Source: LMUY01 sp965198565
GTDB lineage: Bacteria; Pseudomonadota; Alphaproteobacteria; Acetobacterales; Acetobacteraceae
Reading direction: 5' to 3'
DNA: 64,000 nucleotides
Assembly: GCA_965198565.1 (NCBI GenBank)
Contig: OZ240665.1
Coordinates: 1,116,001-1,180,000 of the forward strand
Under the pieces are notes generated by a model. That model saw nothing but the letters and a program-made list of their open reading frames with translations, did not search any database and was not told the origin of the DNA. Each line of letters starts with the position of its first letter. The stretch's first letter is position 1. Positions 42,923 through 51,297 of the stretch are shown piece after piece. The translations under genes and the position numbers were made by a program.

Positions 42923-43683
42923 TAGTGGATGTCCGCCCAGATCTTCCGCTTCACGACGTAGGTGACGCCGGTCATCCCGACCAGGAACAGCACGATGCGC
43001 ACGCCCATGCGCTTGCGCTGCTCCATGTCCGGATTGGACATGTACATGAGGAAGGTGGCCACGTCATGCGACATCTGCGGCACGGTGGCAGGCGTGCCGT
43101 CGGCATACGTGACCGCCCCGTCGTGCAGCGGCGGCGCCATCGCGATCTGCCGGCCCGGGAAGTAGATGTTGTAGTTCATGCCTGGCGACATCTTCATGCC
43201 GGCCGGCGGGTCACGGTATCCGTTGAGCAAGTCGTCGACATAGGTGGCACCGCCCTCGCGTGCGTTCACGATGAGCGTATGGTCCGGCGGCAGGGCGCCG
43301 TTGTTGGCCGCGCGCGCCGCCTTGTCGTTGTCGAACGGCGACTTGAAGTGGTCCGCTGGCAGGGCCTGGCGCTCGATCGGCTGGCCGTTGTCGTCCGTCC
43401 CGCCGGGCACGGTGATGTTGGAGGCGAACGCCTTCACCTGCTCTTCCGTCAGCCCGATGCCCTCGAGGTTGCGGTAATAGGCCTCCTTCATCGAGTGGCA
43501 GTTGGAGCAGACGGCCTGCCAAACCTGCAGGCCGCGCTGCTCGGAGGCGCGATCGAAGGTGCCGAACGGTCCGGAGAAGCTCCATTTCACGGGCGGCAGC
43601 GGTTCGGCTTCCAGGACCTGGGCCATGGCAGCGGCGGGAAGCACGAGAGCAGCGGCCGCAACCAACGCAGCAAGACGCATCAT
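42922..43683 (-). CDS. petC: Cytochrome c1 of the bc1 complex
   Basis: This 253-residue c-type cytochrome passes electrons from the Rieske centre to soluble cytochrome c. It has a signal peptide (LAALVAAAALVLPAAAMA), the heme site VCSNCHSMKEAYY, MKMSPGMNYNIYFPGRQIAM near the sixth ligand, QMSHDVATFLMYMSNPD, and a C-terminal membrane anchor (GVRIVLFLVGMTGVTYVVKRKIW). The start overlaps the cytochrome b stop by 4 nt, and its stop overlaps mtnP. Confidence 0.96.
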   Translation of the reverse strand: MMRLAALVAAAALVLPAAAMAQVLEAEPLPPVKWSFSGPFGTFDRASEQRGLQVWQAVCSNCHSMKEAYYRNLEGIGLTEEQVKAFASNITVPGGTDDNGQPIERQALPADHFKSPFDNDKAARAANNGALPPDHTLIVNAREGGATYVDDLLNGYRDPPAGMKMSPGMNYNIYFPGRQIAMAPPLHDGAVTYADGTPATVPQMSHDVATFLMYMSNPDMEQRKRMGVRIVLFLVGMTGVTYVVKRKIWADIH

Positions 43684-44972
43684 GCCTTCTCCATCGGCTT
43701 GGCTGTCGCCCCTTGCGGCAAGGGTCCACCACCGCCAGGGCCGCCGATGTCGCGGCTCGACAGGATCGGGCGGCTGATGCTTTCCGGCAGCGGCAGAGGC
43801 TTCTCGAGCTTGCCCAGCAGCGGCAGCACCACGAGGAAGTGCAGGAAGTAGTACGCCGTGGCGACCCGGCCCAGCACCACCCAGATGCCCTGCGGTGCGT
43901 GCTCAGCCACCTGGCCCAGCAGGAACATATCTGCCACCAGCAGGATCAGGAGCTGGCGGTAGATCGGGCGGAACCGCGCCGAACGCACGGGTGAGGTGTC
44001 CAGCCAGGGCAGCACGAACAACAGGGCGATCGAGCCGAACATCAAGGTCACGCCGCCAAGCTTGCTCGGCACCGAGCGCAGGATGGCGTAGAACGGCAGG
44101 AAGTACCATTCCGGCACGATTTCAGCCGGAGTGGCGAGCGGGTTGGCCGGGATGTTGTTGTCGGGATGGCCGAAGAAATTCGGCGCGAAGAACACGAAGC
44201 AGGCAAACACCAGCAGGAACACGCAGATGCCGACGCTGTCCTTGATCGTGTAGTAGGGGTGGAACGGGATGGTGTCCTGCGGGCTCTTCACGTCGATCCC
44301 GAGCGGGTTGTTCGACCCGGTGATGTGCAGCGCGACGATGTGCAGGAACACCACGCCGGTGATCATGAACGGCATCAGGTAGTGCAGCGCGAAGAAGCGG
44401 TTCAGCGTCGCGTTGTCGACCGAGAAGCCGCCCCACAGCCAGGTGACGATGCTGTCGCCCACGACCGGGATGGCAGAGAACAGGTTGGTGATGACGGTGG
44501 CGCCCCAGTAGCTCATCTGGCCCCAGGGCAGCACGTAGCCCATGAAGGCGGTGGCCATCATCATCAGGAAAATCACCACGCCCAGCATGAACAGCAGCTC
44601 GCGCGGCGCCTTGTACGACCCGTAGTACAGCGCGCGGAAGATGTGGATGTAGACCACGATGAAGAACATCGAGGCGCCGTTGGCATGGACGTAGCGGATC
44701 AGCCAGCCGTAGTTCACGTCGCGCATGATACGCTGCACGCTGTCGAACGCCATGGCCGTGTTGTCGGTGTAGTTCATGGCGAGGAACACGCCGGTGGCGA
44801 TCATGATCGCCAGCGAGATCATCGCCAGGGCGCCGAAGTTCCAGAAGTAGTTGAAGTTCTTCGGCGTCGGAAAGGTGCCGTATTCCTTCTGCATCATCGT
44901 CAGGATCGGCATGCGGGTGTCGACCCAGTTCAGCACCGGGTTCTTGAAGTCGCTCTTGTGCAGTCCGGCCAT
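43680..44972 (-). CDS. petB: Cytochrome b of the bc1 complex
   Basis: This 430-residue full-length cytochrome b carries the quinol-oxidising and quinone-reducing sites. About eight membrane helices are seen, with the heme-ligand helices (YGWLIRYVHANGASMFFIVVYIHIFRALYYGSYK and RFFALHYLMPFMITGVVFLHIVALH), the Qo motif PEWYFLPFYAILRS, and GYVLPWGQMSYWGATVITNLFSAIP. ATG 44972 has GAGGAG upstream. It lies 10 nt after petA and overlaps petC by ATGA. Confidence 0.97.
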   Translation of the reverse strand: MAGLHKSDFKNPVLNWVDTRMPILTMMQKEYGTFPTPKNFNYFWNFGALAMISLAIMIATGVFLAMNYTDNTAMAFDSVQRIMRDVNYGWLIRYVHANGASMFFIVVYIHIFRALYYGSYKAPRELLFMLGVVIFLMMMATAFMGYVLPWGQMSYWGATVITNLFSAIPVVGDSIVTWLWGGFSVDNATLNRFFALHYLMPFMITGVVFLHIVALHITGSNNPLGIDVKSPQDTIPFHPYYTIKDSVGICVFLLVFACFVFFAPNFFGHPDNNIPANPLATPAEIVPEWYFLPFYAILRSVPSKLGGVTLMFGSIALLFVLPWLDTSPVRSARFRPIYRQLLILLVADMFLLGQVAEHAPQGIWVVLGRVATAYYFLHFLVVLPLLGKLEKPLPLPESISRPILSSRDIGGPGGGGPLPQGATAKPMEKA

Positions 44973-44982
44973 CGTTGGCTCC

Positions 44983-45585
44983 TCAGCCGATCTTGATCTT
45001 GCTGTCGGTCTCAAAGGCGTAGGGCGGCAAGTTCAGGTTTGCCGGCGCCGGGCCATGCCGCACCCGGCCGGACACGTCATACTGGCTGCCGTGGCAGGGG
45101 CAGAACCACCCGCCGTAGTCGCCCCGCGGGTCGGACGGCTTGTTGCCCAGCGGCACGCAGCCGAGATGGGTGCAGATGCCGATGACGATGATCCACTGGG
45201 CGTGGCCGGCCTTGATGCGAGATTGGTCGGTCGCGGGCTCGATGAGCTGGTTCAGCGGCACCGCCTCGACGGTCTTGACTTCCTCGGCGGTGCGGTGGCG
45301 CACGAAGATCGGCTTGCCGCGCCAGACGGTGGTGATGCCCATGCCTTCCGTGATCGGCGTCAGGTCCACCTCGATGGAGGACAACGCCAGCACATCCCCC
45401 GCCGGGTTCATGCTGTCGATCAGCGGCCAGGCGATGGCGCCGAGGCCGACCACGACGCCGGCTCCGGCGACGAGCTTGAGGAAATCGCGCTTGGTTCCCG
45501 TCGCGCCGGCATGCGCCGCCTGGCCGTGGGTCTCGCCCACATGGCCCAGCGTGTCACGCATGTCGGCGGGTGATGTGGTGGACAT
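44983..45585 (-). CDS. petA: Rieske iron-sulfur subunit of the bc1 complex
   Basis: This 200-residue protein is anchored by one N-terminal helix with a Tat-like lead (GTKRDFLKLVAGAGVVVGLG) and holds the 2Fe-2S cluster in the periplasm. The ligands are in GICTHLGCVPLGN and FCPCHGSQYDVSGRVRHGPAP. It is the first gene of petABC-mtnP, with the promoter in the 104-bp spacer shared with divergent hemF. Confidence 0.97.
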   Translation of the reverse strand: MSTTSPADMRDTLGHVGETHGQAAHAGATGTKRDFLKLVAGAGVVVGLGAIAWPLIDSMNPAGDVLALSSIEVDLTPITEGMGITTVWRGKPIFVRHRTAEEVKTVEAVPLNQLIEPATDQSRIKAGHAQWIIVIGICTHLGCVPLGNKPSDPRGDYGGWFCPCHGSQYDVSGRVRHGPAPANLNLPPYAFETDSKIKIG

Positions 45586-45689
45586 GCTATCGCAACCCTT
45601 CTCAATCCCGGCGCCGATGTTCTAGGGGACACCCAGCGACCCTGCAACTCGGGCTCGTGCGCACCTCGGCTAGATTGGATCGGTTCCCA

Positions 45690-46568
45690 ATGTCACAAGC
45701 CTCTTACCTGCCGGACCACGTGGCGCTGCAGTCGCAGGCGGCGGCCTGGTTCGCCCACTTGCGGGACGATATCTGCGCCGCGTTCGAGGCGATCGAGGAC
45801 GCGGGTGGCGCCTTGCAGGATCGTGCGCCGGGCCGCTTCGTGCGCACGGAGTGGTCGCGCCCTGGGCTCGAGGGCGGCGGCACCATGGCGGTGATGCATG
45901 GCCGCGTGTTCGAGAAGGTGGGGGTGAACGTGTCGACGGTCTCCGGCGAGTTCAGCCCGGAATTCCGCACCGCCATGCCGGGCGCGGCGGAGGATCCGCG
46001 GTTCTGGGCCGGCGGGATCAGCCTGGTGGCGCATCCGCAGAGCCCGCTGGTGCCGGCGGTGCACATGAACACGCGGATGATCGTCACCACCAAGGGCTGG
46101 TTCGGCGGCGGCGGCGACATCACGCCGATGCGGCCGGACAGCGCCGAGGCGCAGGCGGATGCGGCGGAGTTCCATGCCGCCTACCAGGCCGCCTGCGACG
46201 CGCACGACCCGGCGTATTACCCCGAGTTCAAGGCCTGGTGCGACCGCTACTTCTTCCTGCCGCATCGCAACGAGCCGCGCGGCCTGGGCGGCATCTTCTA
46301 CGACAATCTGGACCGCCAGGGAGCCGCCGCCGATTTCGCCTTCACCCAGGACGTCGGCCGCGCCTTCCTGCGCGCCTACCCGGCCATCGTGCGCCGGCGG
46401 ATGGATGCGCGCTGGACGGACGCCGACCGGGATCACCAGTTGGTCCGCCGCGGCCGCTACGTGGAGTTCAACCTGCTGCACGACCGCGGCACGCTGTTCG
46501 GCTTGAAGACCGGCGGCAATGTGGAGGCGATCCTGATGAGCATGCCGCCCGAGGCGCGTTGGCCGTAG
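45690..46568 (+). CDS. hemF: Oxygen-dependent coproporphyrinogen III oxidase
   Basis: This 292-residue enzyme makes protoporphyrinogen IX from coproporphyrinogen III with oxygen, for heme. The family motifs are present: RTEWSRPGLEGGGTMAVMHG, VGVNVSTVSGEFSPEF, VHMNTRMIVTTKGWFGGGGDITPM, FFLPHRNEPRGLGGIFYDNL and YVEFNLLHDRGTLFGLKTGGN. Start ATG 45690 gives the usual length; the frame is open upstream to 45570, but that part is antisense to petA. Divergence from petABC links heme synthesis with respiratory cytochromes. Confidence 0.97.
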   Translation: MSQASYLPDHVALQSQAAAWFAHLRDDICAAFEAIEDAGGALQDRAPGRFVRTEWSRPGLEGGGTMAVMHGRVFEKVGVNVSTVSGEFSPEFRTAMPGAAEDPRFWAGGISLVAHPQSPLVPAVHMNTRMIVTTKGWFGGGGDITPMRPDSAEAQADAAEFHAAYQAACDAHDPAYYPEFKAWCDRYFFLPHRNEPRGLGGIFYDNLDRQGAAADFAFTQDVGRAFLRAYPAIVRRRMDARWTDADRDHQLVRRGRYVEFNLLHDRGTLFGLKTGGNVEAILMSMPPEARWP

Positions 46569-46593
46569 GGCCGTCGCTCATCGTGCCGCTTGC

Positions 46594-46619
46594 GGTGGGG
46601 TGCCAAAGCGCACCCCACC
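46594..46619. terminator. Hairpin between convergent hemF and emrB
   Basis: GGTGGGGTGC (46594-46603) pairs with GCACCCCACC (46610-46619) around loop CAAAGC. It lies in the 59-bp gap between the hemF and emrB ends and may terminate transcription from both sides. There is no clear T run. Confidence 0.55.
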
Positions 46620-46627
46620 CTACGAGG

Positions 46628-48223
46628 TCAATGCCCCGCGCCGGGGCTGCCGCCTTTGCTGGTGCGGGCGTCGAACAGGAATGCGAACGGCACCACGCAG
46701 AACGCGCCGATCGCGCAATAGGCGAACACGTCGCGATAGGCCAACACGGCGGCCTGCTGCTGCAGCGTCTGCAGGATCAACCCGGTGGCCTGCGAGGTGG
46801 CCTGCCCGGCCGCAACCCCCATGTCGCGCAACGTCCGTGCGGTCTGCGCCAAATAGTCGTTATAGGCCGGATTGAAGCTGTTCAGGTGCCCGGCGAGGTA
46901 GGATTGCCGCACCTGGCTGCGCTGGGTGATCGCCGCCGTGGCCAGCGAGATGCCGATCGACCCGCCGACGTTGCGCAGCATGACGGAGAGCGAACTCGCG
47001 TCGGCGTTCAGCGCCCGCGGCGTGGTGGAATAGGTGATGCTGCTGATCGGCACGAATAGGAAGCCCAACCCGACCGTCTGGGTCGAGCGAAGCAGCGCCA
47101 ATTGCAGGAAGGTTTCCTGTGGCGTTAAGCCGTGTGCATAGAAATAGGCACAGCCCAACGTGATGAAGCCGAAGGCGATGATGTAGCGCGTCTGGATGAT
47201 CGGCAGCAGCCGGCCCACGAGCGGGATCATGCACAGCACGACGGCGCCGCCCGGCGACAGCACCAGGCCGGCCAGCAGCGCGGTGTAGCCGAAGCGCTGC
47301 TGCGCGAGCTGCGGGATGAGCACCGACCCCGAATAGAGGATGGCGCCCATGCCGAATACCATCAGCGCACCCACTGCGAAGTTGCGGTCGGCGAACACGC
47401 GCAGGTTCACGATCGGCTTCTTGGCCGTCAGCAGCCAGCCGATCGCGCCCAGCACGCCGACCAGGCCCAGCAGGCCAGCGATGACGATGAGGGGAGAGCC
47501 GAACCAGTCGTCGTCCTCGCCGCGGTCGAGCATGATCTGGAAGCTGCCCAGCCCCAACGCGATCAGCCCCAGGCCGACATAGTCGAAATCCAGCAGCTTG
47601 GCGCGGTTGCGCAGCACCCAGGGCGGGTCCTCCACCAGCGCGGTCACGGCGAAGAAGGCGAAGATGCCGACCGGGACGTTGATGAAGAAGATCCAGCGCC
47701 AGGAGTAGGTGTCGGTGATCCAGCCGCCCAAAGTGGGGCCGATCAGCGGCGCGAAGATCACCGCGATGGCGACCACGCCGAACGCCTTGCCGCGCTGCGC
47801 CGGCTCGAACGTGTCCAGGATGATCGACTGCTGGTTGGGCTGCAGGCCCCCGCCGAAGAAGCCCTGGATCAGCCGGAAGGCGATCAGCTCGCCCAGGCTC
47901 GTGCTGGTGCCGCAGAGGAAGGAGGCGGCGGTGAACATCACGATGCAGATCAGGAAATAGCGCTTGCGCCCGATCAGCCGGCCCAGGAAGCCCGAGATCG
48001 GCAGCACGATGCCATTGGCCACCAGGTAGGCGGTCAGCGCCCAGGTCGCGTCGTCGTACGAGGCAGACACCGAGCCGGCGATGTGCGGCAGGCTCACGTT
48101 CACGATGGTGGTGTCCAGGATCTCCATGAACGCCGCCGTCGTCACCACGACGGCGATCAGCCACGGATTGGCCTTGGGCTTCCACTTGGCGTCCGACGCG
48201 GGCGCTGCCAGCGTCTCGCTCAT
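46628..48223 (-). CDS. emrB: EmrB-like MFS multidrug transporter (DHA2)
   Basis: This 531-residue inner-membrane proton antiporter has about 14 helices. DHA2 motifs are visible: FMEILDTTIVNVSLPHIAGS, WALTAYLVANGIVLPISGFLGRLIGRKR, RLIQGFFGGGLQPNQQSIILD and PTLGGWITDTYSWRWIFFINVPVG. It pumps toxic compounds together with the EmrA-type adaptor and an outer-membrane channel not present here. ATG 48223 overlaps the emrA stop by 4 nt. Confidence 0.93.
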   Translation of the reverse strand: MSETLAAPASDAKWKPKANPWLIAVVVTTAAFMEILDTTIVNVSLPHIAGSVSASYDDATWALTAYLVANGIVLPISGFLGRLIGRKRYFLICIVMFTAASFLCGTSTSLGELIAFRLIQGFFGGGLQPNQQSIILDTFEPAQRGKAFGVVAIAVIFAPLIGPTLGGWITDTYSWRWIFFINVPVGIFAFFAVTALVEDPPWVLRNRAKLLDFDYVGLGLIALGLGSFQIMLDRGEDDDWFGSPLIVIAGLLGLVGVLGAIGWLLTAKKPIVNLRVFADRNFAVGALMVFGMGAILYSGSVLIPQLAQQRFGYTALLAGLVLSPGGAVVLCMIPLVGRLLPIIQTRYIIAFGFITLGCAYFYAHGLTPQETFLQLALLRSTQTVGLGFLFVPISSITYSTTPRALNADASSLSVMLRNVGGSIGISLATAAITQRSQVRQSYLAGHLNSFNPAYNDYLAQTARTLRDMGVAAGQATSQATGLILQTLQQQAAVLAYRDVFAYCAIGAFCVVPFAFLFDARTSKGGSPGAGH

Positions 48224-49437
48224 TTGAGGGTGACGGTCGGTTCCACGGAGATGCCGAGCGGCAGCGGCACCGCCGGGTCCATGCCCCGGTCGATGATCAG
48301 CTTGACGGGCACGCGCTGCACGATCTTGACGAAGTTACCGGTCGCGTTCTCGGGCGGGAAGGCGGTGAAGCGCGAGCCGGAGCCGAGCTGGATGCTGTCG
48401 ACATGGCCCTCGAGTTTCAGGTTCGGGTAGGCGTCCACGGTGAACGTCACCTTCTGGCCGCGCCGCATGCGGTTGAGCTGGCTTTCCTTGAAGTTGGCCG
48501 TCACCCAGACCTGCGGCGTCACGATCGAGAAGATCGAGGCGCCCACCTGCAGGTAGTTGCCCACTTCGATGTTGCGCTTGGTGATCCAGCCGTCTTGCGG
48601 CGCCCTGATGGTGGTGTAGTTCAGGTTGTTTTCAGCCTGGTTGAGCTGCGCCTGCGCCTGCGCCACCTGGCCATCGATTTGCGAGACCTGCTGCTCGGCC
48701 TCGCCGATGTTCTCCTTGACCGGCTCAGCCTGCTGCACCTGCGCTTCGGCCGCCGCCACCTGGCCTTCGGCGAGTTGCAGTTGCGCGGTCGACTGGTCGA
48801 CGTTCTGCTGCGTGGTGGCCTCGCGGGTGACGGCATGCTGGCGCTTGTAGTCGGTCTGCGCCTGGAAGAGCTGCCCCTGCGCCTGTTGCAACTGGCCCTG
48901 CGCCTGCAGCAGTCGGGCCGGGAAGTTCTTCTTTGCCACCTCAGCCGACAGTTCGGCGGAGGCTTTCTGCGCCTTGGCAATTTCGAGGTTGGCCCGTGCC
49001 TGGTCGCGCGCGGTGATGTAGTCCCGCGGCTCGATGCGGGCCAGGATGTCGCCGGCCTTGACCCGCTGGTTGTCGTCGACCAGCAGTTCGACGACGTAGC
49101 CGGACACTTTGGGCGAGATGGTGATCGAGCGGCCGTCGGTGTAGGCGTCGTCGGTGCTCTCGGTGCCGGCCGTCGACAGATAGTAGTAGACGCCGCCGGC
49201 AACGGCGAGGATCAGCACGAGCGCGCCGATCAGCTTGACCCAGGGGGATGCGCGGCGGGCGCTCTCCTCCTGCTTCTTGTCCTGGTCGTCTTCCTTGCCG
49301 TCGTCCTTCCGGTCGGACGCCTTGCTCTCGGTGTCGGTCCGCGGCGGTGGGTTGCGCCGGTCGGGGGCTTGCTCCTCCGCGCGTGGTTGGTCCAACACGC
49401 CGGACCCTGATCCGGCCTCTTCCTCATCAAGGCTCAC
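48220..49437 (-). CDS. emrA: EmrA-like membrane fusion protein
   Basis: This 405-residue HlyD-family adaptor has a charged cytoplasmic N terminus (residues 1-65, rich in D/E/K/R), one membrane helix (VKLIGALVLILAVAGGVYYYL), the lipoyl-like half TDDAYTDGRSITISPKVSGYV, a long coiled coil with many QAQGQLQQAQ-like repeats (about 150-260), and IRAPQDGWITKRNIEVGNYLQVG. AAGGAG lies 10 nt before GTG 49437; a GTG at 49446 is in frame but only 1 nt from that site. It forms an operon with emrB. A TetR-type palindrome lies upstream. Confidence 0.92.
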   Translation of the reverse strand: MSLDEEEAGSGSGVLDQPRAEEQAPDRRNPPPRTDTESKASDRKDDGKEDDQDKKQEESARRASPWVKLIGALVLILAVAGGVYYYLSTAGTESTDDAYTDGRSITISPKVSGYVVELLVDDNQRVKAGDILARIEPRDYITARDQARANLEIAKAQKASAELSAEVAKKNFPARLLQAQGQLQQAQGQLFQAQTDYKRQHAVTREATTQQNVDQSTAQLQLAEGQVAAAEAQVQQAEPVKENIGEAEQQVSQIDGQVAQAQAQLNQAENNLNYTTIRAPQDGWITKRNIEVGNYLQVGASIFSIVTPQVWVTANFKESQLNRMRRGQKVTFTVDAYPNLKLEGHVDSIQLGSGSRFTAFPPENATGNFVKIVQRVPVKLIIDRGMDPAVPLPLGISVEPTVTLK

Positions 49438-49483
49438 GAGCCGCACTCCTTGCGTCGGCCGCGCCGAAACGCCGGCAGGCCGC

Positions 49484-49497
49484 TGACCGATCGGTCA
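49484..49497. promoter_or_regulatory. TetR-type operator palindrome upstream of emrAB
   Basis: TGACCGATCGGTCA is a perfect 14-bp palindrome 47 bp before the emrA start, in the 65-bp spacer after the ABC exporter gene. It has the shape of operators bound by TetR/AcrR-type repressors of efflux pumps. No such regulator gene is in the window. Confidence 0.5.
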
Positions 49498-49511
49498 TCG
49501 CACGTTTTGCC

Positions 49512-51287
49512 TCATGCCGCCAAGGCTTGCGTTCGCACCAGCCTGGCGTAGAGCCCGTCTCGCGCCATCAGTTCCGCGTGCGTGCCCTGCTCGGCCACCC
49601 GGCCGTCGGCCACCGCGATCACCAAATCCGCGTCGCGCACGGTGGAAAGCCGGTGCGCCACCACCACCGTGGTGCGGCCGCCGCGCAGCCGGGCGAGCGC
49701 CTGCTGCACCGCTGCTTCGCTCTCAGCGTCCAGGGCGGACGTCGCCTCGTCGAGCAACAGGATGCGGGGGTCACGCAGCAACGCCCGGGCCAAGGCCACG
49801 CGCTGCCGCTGCCCGCCGGAGAGCCGCGTGCCGCCGGGCCCGACCGGCATATCGTAGGTTCCAGGCAGGGCCTCGATGAACCCGGACGCGGCGGCGGCGG
49901 CGGCGGCCGCCTCGACCTGCTCCTGCGCCGCCCCTGGACGCCCCAGCGCGATGTTGGCGCCCACCGTCACGTCGAACAGCGAGGTGTCCTGCCCGACATA
50001 GGCGATCGCGTCGCGCAGGCTGTCCAAGGTGACATCGCGCAAGTCCGCGCCGTCGAGCGTGATGCGCCCGGCCGCTGGGTCGTGCAGCCGGGGGATCAGC
50101 GCCAGCGCGGTGGACTTGCCGGCGCCCGAGGCGCCCACCAGCGCCACCGTCAGGCCGGGTTCGGCGGTGAAGCTGAGGCCGCGCAAGCCCTGCCGCCCGT
50201 CCGGGTAGCTGAACGTCACGTCCTCGAACACCAGCCGTCCGTGGCCCGGCGGCAGGGTGGCGGCGCCGGGCCGCTCGGCGATCCCGCGCGGCTCGTCCAC
50301 CACGGCGAACACGCGGGACAGGCCGGCCAGCCCTTCCTGCAGCGCCGCGTTCAGCGAGCCCAAAGCCCGCAGCGGTTGCGAGGCGATCAGCAGGGCGGCG
50401 ACGAAGCCGGTGAAGTTGCCCACCGAGCTGGTGCCCACCGCCGCGCGCCAGCCCGCGAAGCCCATCACCAGCGCCACCGCCGCCCCGCCCAGCACCTCGA
50501 GCATCGGGTCCACCCCCGAGCGGGTCCGCGTCATGCGCATCAGCGCGCGGTTGAGCTCGCGGAACATGCGGTTGGCCCGCGCCGCCTCCACCGCTTCCAG
50601 GCGATAGGCGCGCACGGTGCGGGCCTGGCTGAAGCTTTCGGTGAGCAGGCTCGCGGTCTCGCCCATGCGCTCCTGCATGCCGCCCGAGGCGCGGCGGATG
50701 CGCTTGCCGATGCGCTGGATCGGCAACGCGGCCAGGGGGTAGAGCATGGCCGCGATCAGGCTCAGCGCCCAATCCAGCCACAGCATGGAGATGATCAGCC
50801 CCGCCACGGTGATGGCATTGGCCACCCCGCCGATGGCCCGGGTCAGCGCCTCGCGGATGATGGCGGCGTCGGTGGTGAAGCGCGCGGCGAGCTGCGCCGG
50901 CGGCTCGCGCTCCACCCGCGCCAGGTCCGCCTCGGTAAGGTGGGCGAACATGCGCACCTGCAGCTCGCGGATCACCCGCAGCACCAGGCTTTGGGTGAGC
51001 ACCGTCTGGCCGTAGGTGGCGCCGGCCTTCAGCCCGGTGATCAGCACGACCAGCGCCGGCACCTGGTAGAGGATGCGGCGGTCCTTCGCGGCGAACATGG
51101 AGAAGGCGCGGTCGATCACCACCGGATAGAGCGCCGTCAGCCCCGCCATGGCGGCGGTGAGCACCATGACCACGATCACCCGGCCGCGGTGGCGGCGGAG
51201 GTGTTCGCGCCAGAGCCGCTGCATCAGCGCGCTTGTGCCGTCCGCTTTGGCCGCCTTCAGCAGGGGCGTGGGTGTTCGAGCGTCCAT
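49512..51287 (-). CDS. ABC exporter, fused membrane and ATPase domains (MsbA-like)
   Basis: This 591-residue half-transporter has a six-helix membrane domain (about 35-320) and an ABC ATPase domain with Walker A VGASGAGKSTAL, Q-loop YVGQDTSLFDVTVGANIALG, signature RLSGGQRQRVALARALL, Walker B ILLLDEATSALD and H-loop VVAHRLSTV. It resembles MsbA/LmrA-type exporters of lipids or drugs and would act as a homodimer. It lies 10 nt after the cca stop on the same strand, so it is probably co-transcribed with the cca run. Confidence 0.92.
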   Translation of the reverse strand: MDARTPTPLLKAAKADGTSALMQRLWREHLRRHRGRVIVVMVLTAAMAGLTALYPVVIDRAFSMFAAKDRRILYQVPALVVLITGLKAGATYGQTVLTQSLVLRVIRELQVRMFAHLTEADLARVEREPPAQLAARFTTDAAIIREALTRAIGGVANAITVAGLIISMLWLDWALSLIAAMLYPLAALPIQRIGKRIRRASGGMQERMGETASLLTESFSQARTVRAYRLEAVEAARANRMFRELNRALMRMTRTRSGVDPMLEVLGGAAVALVMGFAGWRAAVGTSSVGNFTGFVAALLIASQPLRALGSLNAALQEGLAGLSRVFAVVDEPRGIAERPGAATLPPGHGRLVFEDVTFSYPDGRQGLRGLSFTAEPGLTVALVGASGAGKSTALALIPRLHDPAAGRITLDGADLRDVTLDSLRDAIAYVGQDTSLFDVTVGANIALGRPGAAQEQVEAAAAAAAASGFIEALPGTYDMPVGPGGTRLSGGQRQRVALARALLRDPRILLLDEATSALDAESEAAVQQALARLRGGRTTVVVAHRLSTVRDADLVIAVADGRVAEQGTHAELMARDGLYARLVRTQALAA

Positions 51288-51297
51288 GAAAGGGGTG

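Noticed and set aside
46860..48185. 441-codon minus-strand frame overlapping emrB
   Set aside because: It is the +1 shadow of emrB, rich in arginine, proline and histidine with no membrane segments, whereas the emrB frame has clear DHA2 motifs.
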